A stretch of DNA of 64,000 nt from Symsagittifera roscoffensis (Eukaryota > Xenacoelomorpha > Acoela > Convolutidae): assembly GCF_963678635.1 (NCBI RefSeq), contig NC_087064.1:31658369-31722368 (forward strand). The letters are read 5' to 3'. The notes beneath the pieces were generated by a model. It did not search any database, was not told the origin of the DNA, and saw nothing but the letters and a program-made list of their open reading frames with translations. The position numbers and the translations under genes are program-made. Positions 12,429-22,739 of this stretch are shown here, piece by piece. The stretch's first letter is position 1, and each line of letters begins with the position of its first letter.

Positions 12429-13423
12429 TTGATAAGATACAGCCCGACGACCTAGGCAAAGATCTACTAAGTGTGGGCGAGCTGGCGGCAGATGGTGAAT
12501 GGCAAATCATCAATGATAATGAACACTACCCACAGGAAGACTCCTCGACACCGGAGCGGGTGACGGATTTAGAACAGAGTGAGATAGAGAGGAGGGAGAA
12601 CACGAACCTGAGGATATTAGAATGGATGCGCGATGTCAAGAACGGAAGCGAAGAAGGACAAAGCATACAGCAAGTTGACATATCAGCGGGAAAGCACATG
12701 AAAACGGAGAATCCTCTTTTCGGCTGGACGGCAACAGACAGCCCGCTCGACATTCCGCCAGATAATTCAGACCCAGCATCATCGACGGGGACGTCGATAG
12801 ATATTTTTGTCCGGGGAGTGGGGGTAGGAGTTACCCACACCGAAAATTTAATGATAAAGAAACTCAGGGAAGTGAGAGAAACGTGCGGACTGGAACTGGA
12901 TGGGGAGGAGGCCGAGCCTACGATAGGATGGAATTTCAAAACGAAGTTTGAAACATCAAACGAATACTCGGAAAATATCCTGATAACGGATAGTGACTTC
13001 ATTCTGTCAGACAGGACTAGCGCAATCTGTATCACGGCGGACATGAGTTTCAAATCAAGACTGGAGGCTGACTTCAAGAGACAGTACCAGAATGTGGAGT
13101 TTCTGTTTAGACAGAGACCGGGATTGGGAGGAATGGCTGCGCTTCCACCATCAGTAGCACAAGTCCCGGGCAAATACCTGTGCTTTCTAGTGACGAGGGT
13201 CAATGACAGGAACACGATCGATCCCGAACACGTGATGTTGGCACTAACAAGACTACGAGACTTCATGATTGAAAGAGGGATAACGGAGGTCTCAATGCCG
13301 GTGTATGACCCAAACAGGGGCAAATTGAGCCCAAGGGAATTGTACGCTATCCTACACGTGGTCTTCGCAGAAACTGAGATAATGGTACATCTTCACAAGA
13401 AATACTACTTGAGCATCGCCTGA
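12332..13423 (+). CDS. Macro domain (TARG1/OARD1-like) region at the end of Pol, element 1
   Basis: The 363-residue frame overlaps the end of the integrase frame. In element 2 the matching region is in the same frame as integrase, so this was probably the C-terminal part of Pol and the ATG at 12332 may not be a real start. Residues 1-200 are acidic and low in recognisable features; a conserved STGTSIDIFVRGVGVG box follows. Residues about 216-363 read as a macro domain: the hydrophobic strand CITAD, a helix, YLCFLVTR (Arg289), then SMPVYDPNRG (Gly330), then a final helix and strand. Spacing from Arg289 to Gly330 equals that from the catalytic Lys84 to Asp125 of human TARG1 as I remember it, but both residues are changed, and the Gly-rich ADP-ribose loop reads MSFKSRL. 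So the fold is likely, hydrolase activity is doubtful and ADP-ribose binding is unproven. Confidence 0.7.
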   Translation: MDRTRLINTSGDKEWQSQTHGHEYNRYGDDFLIDKIQPDDLGKDLLSVGELAADGEWQIINDNEHYPQEDSSTPERVTDLEQSEIERRENTNLRILEWMRDVKNGSEEGQSIQQVDISAGKHMKTENPLFGWTATDSPLDIPPDNSDPASSTGTSIDIFVRGVGVGVTHTENLMIKKLREVRETCGLELDGEEAEPTIGWNFKTKFETSNEYSENILITDSDFILSDRTSAICITADMSFKSRLEADFKRQYQNVEFLFRQRPGLGGMAALPPSVAQVPGKYLCFLVTRVNDRNTIDPEHVMLALTRLRDFMIERGITEVSMPVYDPNRGKLSPRELYAILHVVFAETEIMVHLHKKYYLSIA

Positions 13424-13880
13424 GTCGGGTACACGGGGGTCTCGAGTTAGGTGTGGGGTACAAAATAGGTAAAGGATCTTAAAGGTGATTGGCATGACAA
13501 TTAAAATTTTAAATGATTGATGGTGCTAAAACATAAAATGAACCTGCATGCTTTTAGAAAATTTCCAATTGAACTATTTTAGTAGGACGAGAAGGATATT
13601 GTTTTAATTATAGTGGCAAAGGGGGTTTTTAGGTTAGGAACATAGCCTGTTAGTCTAAAAATGGGGTGTTATTTTCAGATTGATTTGGTAAAGACAAATT
13701 GACAACCCAACTGAATTCAATTGAAGAAAGGAAGTCCTTAAACGAAAACGCAAATTGAACAACGCTTCAAGAAGTAATACTCAAGTTGCTAATTTAAAAC
13801 TCAAGTTGCTCAGGTAAAACTCAAGTTGCTCAGGTAAAACTCAAGTTGTTAATACTCAAGATCACCTGGAAGTTACAGAA
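13424..13880 (+). promoter_or_regulatory. Spacer before ORF-A with splice-like signals and 20-bp repeats
   Basis: No gene is seen in these 457 bases. They hold a nematode-type acceptor string ATTTTCAG ending at 13678. At 13801-13850 there are two and a half copies of a 20-bp repeat, TCAAGTTGCTCAGGTAAAAC, each with a donor-like CAG/GTAAA. Element 2 has a spacer in the same place (39137-39530) with TTTTTAG. A spliced or trans-spliced mRNA for the accessory ORFs is an inference. Confidence 0.4.
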
Positions 13881-16800
13881 ATGGCAGATCGATTCTGGAA
13901 GTCCATGCCATCGGCTTTGAAAAGGCCCACACTTGATGAATTGTACAGACGCCTGAGGGACCTGGATTACACTCAAGTGGATGAGAGAATGGCGGTGATG
14001 CTGAATGCCATCCTCCAGTTGGAGGAACAGGGCGAATGTCGGGAGTCTGCGACAGAAGCGGTTTTGATGGTCGGCTACACCACCGATGGAATATCCAACC
14101 AAGAGCAAACCAGATGGCTGTCCTGGAATGTGGATGGAGCAATAAGGGGGTTCGACTTGGCAAGGAACCCTGGCTTGAGCAACAATACCGAGTATGGCGC
14201 AGGGGAGTTCCCACTACCGATCAGACCATCAGTCAGATCTACAAGCCAGAGCACGAATAAGATGCCATCGATGTCGCGAGCGCAACAAACGGGGGAAGCG
14301 TATCCAGACCTCAGTATCATGAAGAGAGAGCTTGAGAGGACTCAGCGGGAGAGGAACAAGGCGAACCTCGACCGGGATCAAGTGAAGCTTGAGAGAGATC
14401 AGGCGAAACTTGAGAGAGATCAAGCGGTCGTCGAGAAGGACCAAGCGTGGAGGGAACTGGATATGTTGAAAGCGGAGCATCTACAGGAACAAAGAATACG
14501 AGAGAATGCCGCGAATTGTGAGCAGCTGAAGTCGGAGCTTGAGAGGATCCAGCAACGACAACGCGAGCTAGACATGCCGAAAGGGGCTAGGCCCAAAGAG
14601 CGGATGGTTACCGGCTCAAGGCCAGAGTCGCGTATGGAGGTGGACAAAGCTCCTAGATCAAAGGGACGATTTAACCTTGATCGCGCGGCTCAAGAGCATA
14701 TGAATGAGGGGTTGGAGGTGTGGATACCAACTGAATCAACGTCCTCCCTGCGCGGCCTAGAGACACAAATAATACGACCATTGATGGACGTCGAGCTGCC
14801 TGGATATACCCCAAGTTCAACCCCGAGTAGTAGTCAGGTGAGCGGTAGCTCGTCACGACTGAAAGAGTTGAACGAGCGGCTACAGCTAAGGAGTCGTGAG
14901 AGTCCAGCAAGAGTGGAGCTACCCTCGACGTGGAGGGAGCAACCTGTCAGGAGTGTGGTGATCTCAAGTTACAAGAAGAATACAGAAGGCAGATACCACA
15001 GGCACAATCGGATGGATTGGAGCACGGCGCAGAGAGACAGGAGGGATTGCTTCCATGACGTGGCTTGGGTGGAATACCTCACGCAGCCACGTGTGCCTGA
15101 GGGGGCGGTCCACCTGATCATAGGGGACAGCTTGTTGCGGGTGCTGACCCGGATTCAATCCCATTGGCAAACGGGGATCTTGAGTTTCGCTGGAGCTGCA
15201 ACGCCACAGATGTTGGCAACACTTGAGATGCTAGGGATGGCAAGAGTATACACGGTAACTCTGATGGTCGGGACGAATGACGTGTCTAGGGGGGAGGCAA
15301 GGAAGGTGACGAGGCTGCATGACAAGATGAGCTGCATTCTTGAGGAATTGCGGATTCAAATGGATCCTGCCATTCTCACGGTGTGCACCATTCCTTATAA
15401 CATGAAAGCGGATCAACATGCGATGAAGATGAACACGAAGGTGCGAAACCTGAATGAAATAATCAGACAGATACACCAAAGGAGCGTCCTCCCCGTTGGA
15501 CTACTGGATGTAGCCGAGCAGATGGAGCGATCTGCTTTCCCCGACGATGCATCCTCGGACGGGATTCACTTTGACAGGCCCAGAGGGGTGGAGTGGTTAA
15601 ATGACGTCTTCCAAAGGCACATAAGCGCCTTGGAGGCAGAGTTGCTAGAGACGGCCCAAGTCACGTTCGGACCACCCCCAAATCCACCCTTCTTCAACCC
15701 GAGAGCTTTGTCCAGTCGCCTGGGAGCGACGGCCAATTCTAGAGACAGTTCGAGGAACAGCCGGACCAGGTTGCCAGGCGCCGCACCTATGGAGGCCGAG
15801 GAGGCAACGTCATCAACTCCTCAGGGTTCGGTAATATCCTCGGTGGTGGTGGCGGAGAAAAAGAAACCGGAGAGGCCAGCGGAGACCAGTAGGTCGAGAT
15901 ATGTGGAGAAGGTGAAGGAGCTGGACTCGGAAGATCTGGAGTGCAGGCAAGAGTTAGCAGAAGCTTTGGGTCTTGAGCGGGTGTCACACGAAGACTTGGG
16001 TAGACACCAGTGCGTGGACTGGCTGAAGGCTCACGAGACGCATTTCTCAAGAGCGAAAATAACGGAGACAGCGGATCTGACTGGGATTCCCACGAAATCA
16101 ATCATGGGACCCATCAACTATAGGCCTCTCAAGTCGCTGGGGAGTCCGGGACTCGTGGTGGAGCCTCCCAAGCATCGAACCAGCATTGCCAGGATTAGGT
16201 TGGCAACTCCAGCACAGTTGAGGGTGGTGGACAAACTGCTGGACCCGAGGGAAAGGGAACTACCGGACGCCGCGTATGAGGGTACGAGATTAGCAGACGA
16301 CCCTAGATACGGGAAACCCTGCGGGAACACACAGCTGGCCAAAACCTTGGCAGTTTATGACAGGGCAGATCCGGCCGCTGCGAGGGTGGTCATCGTGGCG
16401 GGATCGGATTTTGAGGGAACGTCTCCCAAGTTATTTTGGCCGGAAACTTTGAGATACTCACTACCGGGAGCGGAGCTAAACCAGATGTTAACCTTGGTGG
16501 TAGCAATAAAATCGGAGATGCCTGGCGAGTTCGAGCTACTACTGTTTGCAGGAATCAATGATCACTTGCAAGAGACAGGGTTTCTTGAGCAGCTCAAGGG
16601 TGATGAATCAGCACCGAAGAGAATCTGGGAAGCTATCCAGACGTTATTTGCAGCAATGAACGAGGTACAAGAGAACGTTGCCTCACGATTTGGCTCCAAG
16701 ACAAAAGTAGTGTTCACGACGTCCCCCGGGTACGCGAGCATGCCTCCCGCCCTGCAATTTGTTTATGCGGTCTTGATCTTGATAGCGGAAGGGAATGGTT

Positions 16801-17900
16801 GGCGTATTCTGATGGCAGCTCCCAATCGGGAGTTGGAACCAACGAACTTGAGACTTCACAAGTCGGAACTGGCGGCGGCGTGGGCGGATGTGTTCCACGC
16901 GTTGAGGGGCTTCTACGAGTTGGCAGACATCCTCATTGTATTGGACGAGGTCCTCTTGCTGGAGATGTCAAACTTGGCCAGGCAACTCAAGCTCAGTCCG
17001 GCTATAGGGGATGATCATCCAATAGTGACTCACCTGACGGCCAGCCTGTGGTTTCGAAGCATGAAGTTGACTATCACAAGCTCCACCAGTAAGTCTAGAG
17101 GGCCGAGCAATGAAAGGAAGAACGTGGCCGCAGCGGAGAAGCAGCTGGAGTCGATGTTGTATCGACTGACACAAGAGAGAGGCAGATGGCCCTTCCTGAC
17201 ACCAAGATTGGAAAACGCTACGGAGAAGACAAGAGAGGATGCCCCACCTCTTGTGAAGCAAATCTGGGATTTTCTTGAGGAGCAGCTGGAAGTGGCTGAG
17301 AAGAGGGAAATGACGGTGGCCAGGTTCGTAACAGCGGCCAACGAGGTCACGATTGGAGGATTCTGGAGGGAGCACGCAAGGGGTGAGCTGAGGACGAGGA
17401 AGGATCACGAGATTCTTGAGTTCTTGAGTCCTTGTTGGGGAAAGGAGTTCATGGCTGGAGTGTACAGCGCGAAAGAGACCATCTTTGGAGCCTTTATACA
17501 GGAAATCTTGAACATGCCCATCAGTCTGTTGTTGGCACTGTACCTGGTTTACTCGAGGTACCTGTTCAATATGGGCCCAGCGTACATGTTCAGTCGGGGC
17601 GTGGACACACTCCGGATTGACGGGTATTTGGCATTGGTGCTTCTAACCCATGGGGAACTGATGTCATTTCATCGGCTAATGAAATACGGAGAGCCCCTGT
17701 CGATGGGAAGAACACACTCGAGTATTGACATCTATTCGTACAAGTGTGCTGCCGGACTAAAGACGCTGCTAGTGCAGTACCTCCTGATGCAAAACCGGCA
17801 CCTGACTGGTGAAGAAAAGAGCCCGAAGACGCGAGATGAATGGAGGAAAACGAATAGGGGCATGCTTTTGTTGACAGACCTGTGCCTGGACATGAGATAG
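13881..17900 (+). CDS. ORF-A: accessory protein with an SGNH/GDSL hydrolase domain and a degenerate second copy
   Basis: This is a 1339-residue intact frame. Residues 1-110 form a helical N-terminal region that element 2 keeps. Residues about 150-230 are a Q/E/R-rich coiled coil with repeats of LERDQ. Residues about 410-590 are an SGNH hydrolase: GDS (Ser417), SFAGAA, GTND (Asn466) and DGIHFD (Asp560, His563), so nucleophile, oxyanion residues and Asp-His pair are all present. Residues about 835-1010 repeat the pattern weakly: GSD at 841-843, GIND (Asn893) and LRLH (His993), with matching spacing but no GDS order and no Asp three before the His. A hydrophobic stretch lies near residue 1220. 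The frame ends at TAG 17898-17900, yet the same frame continues as the next entry. SGNH esterase domains are known in ORF1 of some CR1/L2 LINEs; the substrate here is unknown. Confidence 0.75.
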   Translation: MADRFWKSMPSALKRPTLDELYRRLRDLDYTQVDERMAVMLNAILQLEEQGECRESATEAVLMVGYTTDGISNQEQTRWLSWNVDGAIRGFDLARNPGLSNNTEYGAGEFPLPIRPSVRSTSQSTNKMPSMSRAQQTGEAYPDLSIMKRELERTQRERNKANLDRDQVKLERDQAKLERDQAVVEKDQAWRELDMLKAEHLQEQRIRENAANCEQLKSELERIQQRQRELDMPKGARPKERMVTGSRPESRMEVDKAPRSKGRFNLDRAAQEHMNEGLEVWIPTESTSSLRGLETQIIRPLMDVELPGYTPSSTPSSSQVSGSSSRLKELNERLQLRSRESPARVELPSTWREQPVRSVVISSYKKNTEGRYHRHNRMDWSTAQRDRRDCFHDVAWVEYLTQPRVPEGAVHLIIGDSLLRVLTRIQSHWQTGILSFAGAATPQMLATLEMLGMARVYTVTLMVGTNDVSRGEARKVTRLHDKMSCILEELRIQMDPAILTVCTIPYNMKADQHAMKMNTKVRNLNEIIRQIHQRSVLPVGLLDVAEQMERSAFPDDASSDGIHFDRPRGVEWLNDVFQRHISALEAELLETAQVTFGPPPNPPFFNPRALSSRLGATANSRDSSRNSRTRLPGAAPMEAEEATSSTPQGSVISSVVVAEKKKPERPAETSRSRYVEKVKELDSEDLECRQELAEALGLERVSHEDLGRHQCVDWLKAHETHFSRAKITETADLTGIPTKSIMGPINYRPLKSLGSPGLVVEPPKHRTSIARIRLATPAQLRVVDKLLDPRERELPDAAYEGTRLADDPRYGKPCGNTQLAKTLAVYDRADPAAARVVIVAGSDFEGTSPKLFWPETLRYSLPGAELNQMLTLVVAIKSEMPGEFELLLFAGINDHLQETGFLEQLKGDESAPKRIWEAIQTLFAAMNEVQENVASRFGSKTKVVFTTSPGYASMPPALQFVYAVLILIAEGNGWRILMAAPNRELEPTNLRLHKSELAAAWADVFHALRGFYELADILIVLDEVLLLEMSNLARQLKLSPAIGDDHPIVTHLTASLWFRSMKLTITSSTSKSRGPSNERKNVAAAEKQLESMLYRLTQERGRWPFLTPRLENATEKTREDAPPLVKQIWDFLEEQLEVAEKREMTVARFVTAANEVTIGGFWREHARGELRTRKDHEILEFLSPCWGKEFMAGVYSAKETIFGAFIQEILNMPISLLLALYLVYSRYLFNMGPAYMFSRGVDTLRIDGYLALVLLTHGELMSFHRLMKYGEPLSMGRTHSSIDIYSYKCAAGLKTLLVQYLLMQNRHLTGEEKSPKTRDEWRKTNRGMLLLTDLCLDMR

Positions 17901-17906
17901 GACCCC

Positions 17907-19109
17907 ATGGGGATGATCCGGGGTTTAGAGGAGGTCGTAACCTGCATTTATGGACCGGCCGTGACGTACGCGTTTCCAGATCCTCTGGTGACAGCTTATC
18001 GCTACTCAGTGACCCACTTGAGCCTCATAAGCATACTAGATGGGACGACACTCAATTGGTGCCAGCAGGAGGTGCTAAGGGCACAAATGAGCAACACGGT
18101 GCTCTTCGGAAAGGTGAAGGATCCGGAGTTGGTGATATACAGTTTCCGAGGACAACTTCAGTGTAGGATGGGAGGTAAACGCGAAGGCCCCATCGAAACC
18201 TACCCCAAGTTCTGGAACCTAAATCCCCTGACAGCAAGTGGACAAGAGATCTTGAGAATTCCCGCATGGAAGAGAAGCTTCGAGTTGGTGAAAAGGGAGC
18301 TAGATGCGATATTGGAGAAGGAAGTCCTACCAGCAAGCATTCCAGAGTTTCCAACAGTGAAAAGAATGACCCTGGGGATGAACAGCTCCCTGGTGGTCCC
18401 GTCCCTGTTCGCGAGAGCAGCAGCCGAAGAACAACAGAGGGAGTTCATCGATGGCTGGGATCCCCTGTTCATCGGCTACACTGCAGCGATTTATTTTCAT
18501 GCTAGCGATGCGAAAATAAATTCATGGACAACTCAAGCCAAGAAAATGAGAGGCTCCATGCCCCCGAAATTCGAGGTGCGAGAAGTCTTGAGAACACTTG
18601 AGCGGGCAGGTCTGGAGAACAAGTTGCCGGTGTGGGACGATGGCAGGATGATCGTGGAGGAAGGACACATCGCACTAAAAGGAGATGAGATGATGTTTGC
18701 CACGAGAAGATACCGGGCACCTTACGGACTGGAGCAAGTGGAGATGAGACAGGAGGGGAAGGAGCTGGATGCAGCAGGCCCATTGTATGTGGCTCTGACA
18801 GAGTATAAGAAAACGGGTCCAGCGACACCATCACCCCTATCGGTGGGCACTCCTGGGGATAAAAGGAGCGGCCCTGTAGAAGATCGACTCAGGAGGATTC
18901 TTGAGAGAAGAGGAGTAGAATCGGGAGAGGAAAGCATGAACGAGACTCTCAGCGAGGCAGGAGAGGATCTGGAAGTGGGAAACACACCGGAGCCAAAACC
19001 ATCAGAGGAGGAGTTCACCACTCAAGAACTGTTGAAGGATCTGAGCGGAGCAAATTGGGCAGACACTGCCACGCCACCTCTGACCTCATCTCCCCGCAAG
19101 AATCTATAG
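17907..19109 (+). CDS. ORF-A C-terminal part (same frame, after TAG)
   Basis: These 400 residues are in the same frame as ORF-A and are separated from it only by TAG at 17898 and one further codon, GAC-CCC leading to ATG 17907. It is either the continuation of one protein of about 1740 residues broken by a nonsense mutation, or a product reached by readthrough. The body is mixed alpha/beta with no family I recognise. The last 100 residues are acidic and Ser/Pro-rich, probably disordered. Element 2 has lost this region, so there is no second copy for comparison. Confidence 0.55.
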   Translation: MGMIRGLEEVVTCIYGPAVTYAFPDPLVTAYRYSVTHLSLISILDGTTLNWCQQEVLRAQMSNTVLFGKVKDPELVIYSFRGQLQCRMGGKREGPIETYPKFWNLNPLTASGQEILRIPAWKRSFELVKRELDAILEKEVLPASIPEFPTVKRMTLGMNSSLVVPSLFARAAAEEQQREFIDGWDPLFIGYTAAIYFHASDAKINSWTTQAKKMRGSMPPKFEVREVLRTLERAGLENKLPVWDDGRMIVEEGHIALKGDEMMFATRRYRAPYGLEQVEMRQEGKELDAAGPLYVALTEYKKTGPATPSPLSVGTPGDKRSGPVEDRLRRILERRGVESGEESMNETLSEAGEDLEVGNTPEPKPSEEEFTTQELLKDLSGANWADTATPPLTSSPRKNL

Positions 19110-19141
19110 TTACCACTGACGAGCGAGAATCCTAACAGGGA

Positions 19142-19606
19142 ATGATTTTCCTGGGCGTAGAAAGAAGGGAGAAGAAAACCTTCGAGGGAAACAGGGATGC
19201 TTTTCTAGGCACTCTGGATGAGGACGCTTGGCGAGAATTCTTGAGCGATTTTAATCGAGAAGTGAATGACGAGACCACATTGGATGATTTCAAAGAGGAG
19301 CTGTGGGACACGGTGGTGAAATTCGGAGAGGCTGTCCTGATGGGGACAGATCTAGAGGAGAAAACTAGAGGAGAACTGCTGAGCAAGATGGTCGAGTTGA
19401 GGAAGGCATCACGGAAGACCAAAGAAGACAAATGTAAAGACAGCTCTACTCTGAAACAAAAAACTGACAACAAAATAATTGAAAGTGTAAGGGGGGATAA
19501 GGTCGAAACTAGTAATATAAATAAAAGTACTAATATCCTTAAGGCTCGAGCAGGGGGAGGCAAGAGTTGGAAGCGTTGGATGGAGACAAAGAAGTCGAAT
19601 GAGTAA
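19142..19606 (+). CDS. ORF-B: small acidic/helical accessory protein, unrecognised
   Basis: These 154 residues start at ATG 19142, 33 bases after the ORF-A stop. The first half is strongly charged and helical; FKEELWDTVVKFGEAV aligns with FMEEVWTVVQSYG at about 39810 in element 2, which supports it as a real gene. The tail is basic (GGGKSWKRW). Its stop codon TAA (19604-19606) overlaps the start of ORF-C as TAATG, an arrangement known to allow termination-reinitiation in other elements. I do not recognise a family. Confidence 0.6.
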   Translation: MIFLGVERREKKTFEGNRDAFLGTLDEDAWREFLSDFNREVNDETTLDDFKEELWDTVVKFGEAVLMGTDLEEKTRGELLSKMVELRKASRKTKEDKCKDSSTLKQKTDNKIIESVRGDKVETSNINKSTNILKARAGGGKSWKRWMETKKSNE

Positions 19607-22600
19607 TGATAACGACAACGCCCCCGAGTAAAGACGTGAGGTCTCGCAAGAGGAAGAGAGACGTGGAGGGATTGGGCAGTCCTTCAGCGGATGCAGTCTC
19701 GGAGAAAAACTTGAGAGAGGCGGCCCCCATGGTTCTGGCACGATGGAAGACAGCAGCCTACAAGAGTAGCTACGAGCCAAGGAAACTGCTCGACGTAGAA
19801 AGAGAGATGGAGATCCCCTCCAGCTCAACAACGGAAGAAGACTTCAAGCCTCAGAGGACAAAAATGAAACGAAGTTCGACGAGCGGGCAGACATGGGAAG
19901 TGGACGTCGGCAAAGAATGGGTCTCGAATGAACACCAGGCCACTGGGAAGCAAGTGACTAGCGATCCTCTTGAGAAGAATAAAACGAGGAACACCTCCCG
20001 ACCGTGGTGGGTGGCCCTGGAAACATTGCAGGAATTGGAAGACTGCCTAAAGAAGCTCGACAGTGGAGTGTCACGCAAACGACGCAACTGGGCTACCCAG
20101 CAGAAGGCTGATATCAACAAATTGGAATTGGGGAGCCAACTGAAGAGAACTTGGCAGAACTTGTTGAGGGATCATTTTGAAGAAGCGATGAGAACATCCT
20201 CATCGGCATCGCCGTTGATGGCGAATCCCTTCATTAGAACCGCAGGACAACTGATGTTTGCGTGGAGCCTGGTGGGAATAGAGTTAGAGACACTGACTTC
20301 GTACGATAAGTTGAAATTGGGAGGCAAGAATCTAGAGGTGTATCGAGTACTAATGCAACACGTTGCTAGGGATAACTCAGGCTTGAGTCTGGCAAGGAGG
20401 AAAGATGCTACCTGTTTCTTGAGGTGGATAATGTCGATGATGACTGATAGTACCATCCTAGCATGTCACCAGAGAGCAATCGGAAGAAAGACTGTGGAAA
20501 GGAGAGTCTCAGCAGTCATCTTGAACGTGTACCAGAGTACTGGGATAGAAAAGGAGGATGGTTCTAGGCAGTCTCTAGAGATCCACAGGAAGCTAGATGA
20601 GATACGGAGATTCTACAACAAGAAGTTCGAGGAGAAACACGACGTACACCGTAACTTGGCTTCGACAGGAGAGTACTTGAAACCCAACAAAAAGGGAGAG
20701 TACCAGTATGTGTCTGGAGTGATGGGGATGGCATACAACCCTTTCTTGGACTCGGAAGCCGCAGGCGCCCACAGAAACTAAGAGGTGGCGGAATTGCTGA
20801 AGTTCTGGAAGAGAGAAGATAGTGGAGATAGACACTGTAGAGAGAGAGAGAGAGACTTAGCCTATGTTTGATTCTCGAGAAGACACCAGAAGTAATAAGT
20901 GTGCCGCGCTCAAGTAAAAGAGTCGAACTAAAGATGGTTAACGGGAACGGCATGTTGGCCACGAATCTGGGAGTGGTGTGGAAATTGCTGAGGCCCTCCT
21001 GGTGTCCACATCCCCATGCGAGCCTGATCGAGGAAGTCACGGAACGAGTGAGATTAGCGCCGACGGAGGATGAAGATTTGGAGTTGAGTATAGTGCATAG
21101 ACTGATCATGCCTCAGGTGAAGGAGTCAAGTGAAGTGACGAGTGGAACAGGGTCGGTAAACAAAATGGAGCCGGGAAGTTGTCTTGATTCGACGTGTGGG
21201 AATGGCGAGCACACCTGCGATGGATGATCATGCGTCAGGATACAGTCTTTCCAGAAAAAAGACCTAGTCACCTGATTTGAAGACATTACCGAAAGGGAGA
21301 AGAGTGAGATACAGATAGTGGCTGAGTGTTACGCGAGTACCACGGTAAACCTAGCAACAGCTCTGGGATTCTTCTCAACAATGTGCAGTCTCCAGTCACT
21401 GGAGAGGCTAGAGTCAGAACACCACTTTGTGAACGCGTTGAGCTTGGAGTCATGGCCCGGGGTGTTGCAAGTGACCCAGAAACACATCAAGAGTTGGAAG
21501 GTTGGACTTGAAGCGGAGATGGGATTTCCCATGAGCGAAGCCTATGGTCTGCCTCTAAATGCGAAGTCCTTAGTGGGGTCAGTGATGGCCAACCTATGTG
21601 GCAGCCACTATCCATTACACATGGCGATGGTGGAAGTATCCAGCCAAAAGGTATTGATAGACAAAGTCTTCTCAGTGCCCAAATGCGTAAGACTGGCTCG
21701 GATGTCGCATCATTCACACAAGCTGTTGAGGAAGATCCGAGGAACAGTGCCGAAAGAACAGAGGGACGACTTGAGTGAAATCTGGGGTGAAGAACTTCTA
21801 GGTTTGGAGGGTGAAAACACAAGTGACCACGAGAGACAAAACGTGATCGGGAAACCCATGGTTGGTGCTCCAAAATTGGAAGAGATCGACGCAATACACG
21901 AGAAAATGATAGAACGCAATCGGGGGAACTCAATCTTAGGAGCATCGACCTCACACATGGGGATTGTCCATGCCACTGTCTGGCGCAAACAGTGTGGTAC
22001 CCAGACCACGCCAATCTCTGCCTGATCTGGGATGTGGAGGAAATCAGGTCGTTGGGACTGCCCGATCATCAGCAAAAGGTGACCATCATGGTGGTGAGCA
22101 CGATGCTGGCCCTACGATGGATTGCAGAAAATATAGCAAAATATCGGGAATCGAAGACGCCTACGGCAGAGTCGATTCACGCGATATATTACAGCAGGAG
22201 ACTTGAGTTGTTCGAGACCGCATGCAAGGTGTTCGCCATACCAATGGAGGTCAGACACGTATGGAGCCGCTTAAGGTTCTTTCCTTGGTTTCGCGCCACG
22301 TTAACGTCCTGGTTATACATGGTAACGAGGGATCACATGAGGAAACATCAAAAGGAAAATCGACAGTTCCAGGCCGAGATAGGACCAGATGCCTTCAAGA
22401 GACCTCTGCTGACCCATCGAAATGCGATCACGACGGGGTGGAAAAGAGTGGGTAGAGTATCCAGAAACAACACTAGAGATGCTAGAGGAAGACCTGGCGA
22501 AGAATGTAAGCCTGAGTCTTCACAATTCCTTCTGTTTGAACCGAGAGTCGAAGGTGAAGAACTTACCGAATCAAGCGAAGAGATTGCAGGAGAAAAGGGA

Positions 22601-22739
22601 GTGGATGCGATCCTATGAACAGCTGAAGGCTTGGCAGGAGATTGTGATCAGCTCCGATGATGAAGAGGCACTATTGAAACAGATCACAGTGTCAAATATA
22701 TCTGGGTCTGGTACCTCGAGGGCGAAGAACACGAGGTGA
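19606..22739 (+). pseudogene. ORF-C: large accessory protein of unknown function, element 1 copy (broken)
   Basis: ORF-C starts at ATG 19606, overlapping the ORF-B stop. The first 391 residues are intact (to 20781). The rest is spread over 20868-21227, 21318-22025, 21992-22618 and 22422-22739. Breaks are a shift near an AG run (20839-20854), TGA at 21225, a shift at a five-G run (21922-21926) and a shift near 22450. All pieces have counterparts in the same order in element 2 (40200-43272). Conserved landmarks are YVSG followed by MAYNPFL, a motif C-x4-C-x4-H-x-C-x4-C starting at about 21180, PGVLQ then QKH, SVPKCVRL, LIWD, and LHNSFC with NRES. The whole would be about 1040 residues, mostly helical, with no convincing membrane segment or signal peptide. 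I do not recognise a family. Confidence 0.65.

Noticed and set aside
12526-13323. Minus-strand frame of 265 codons opposite the macro-domain region
   Set aside because: Shadow of the plus-strand gene; the plus frame is conserved in element 2 at protein level, the minus frame is not (only 208 codons there with a different sequence).
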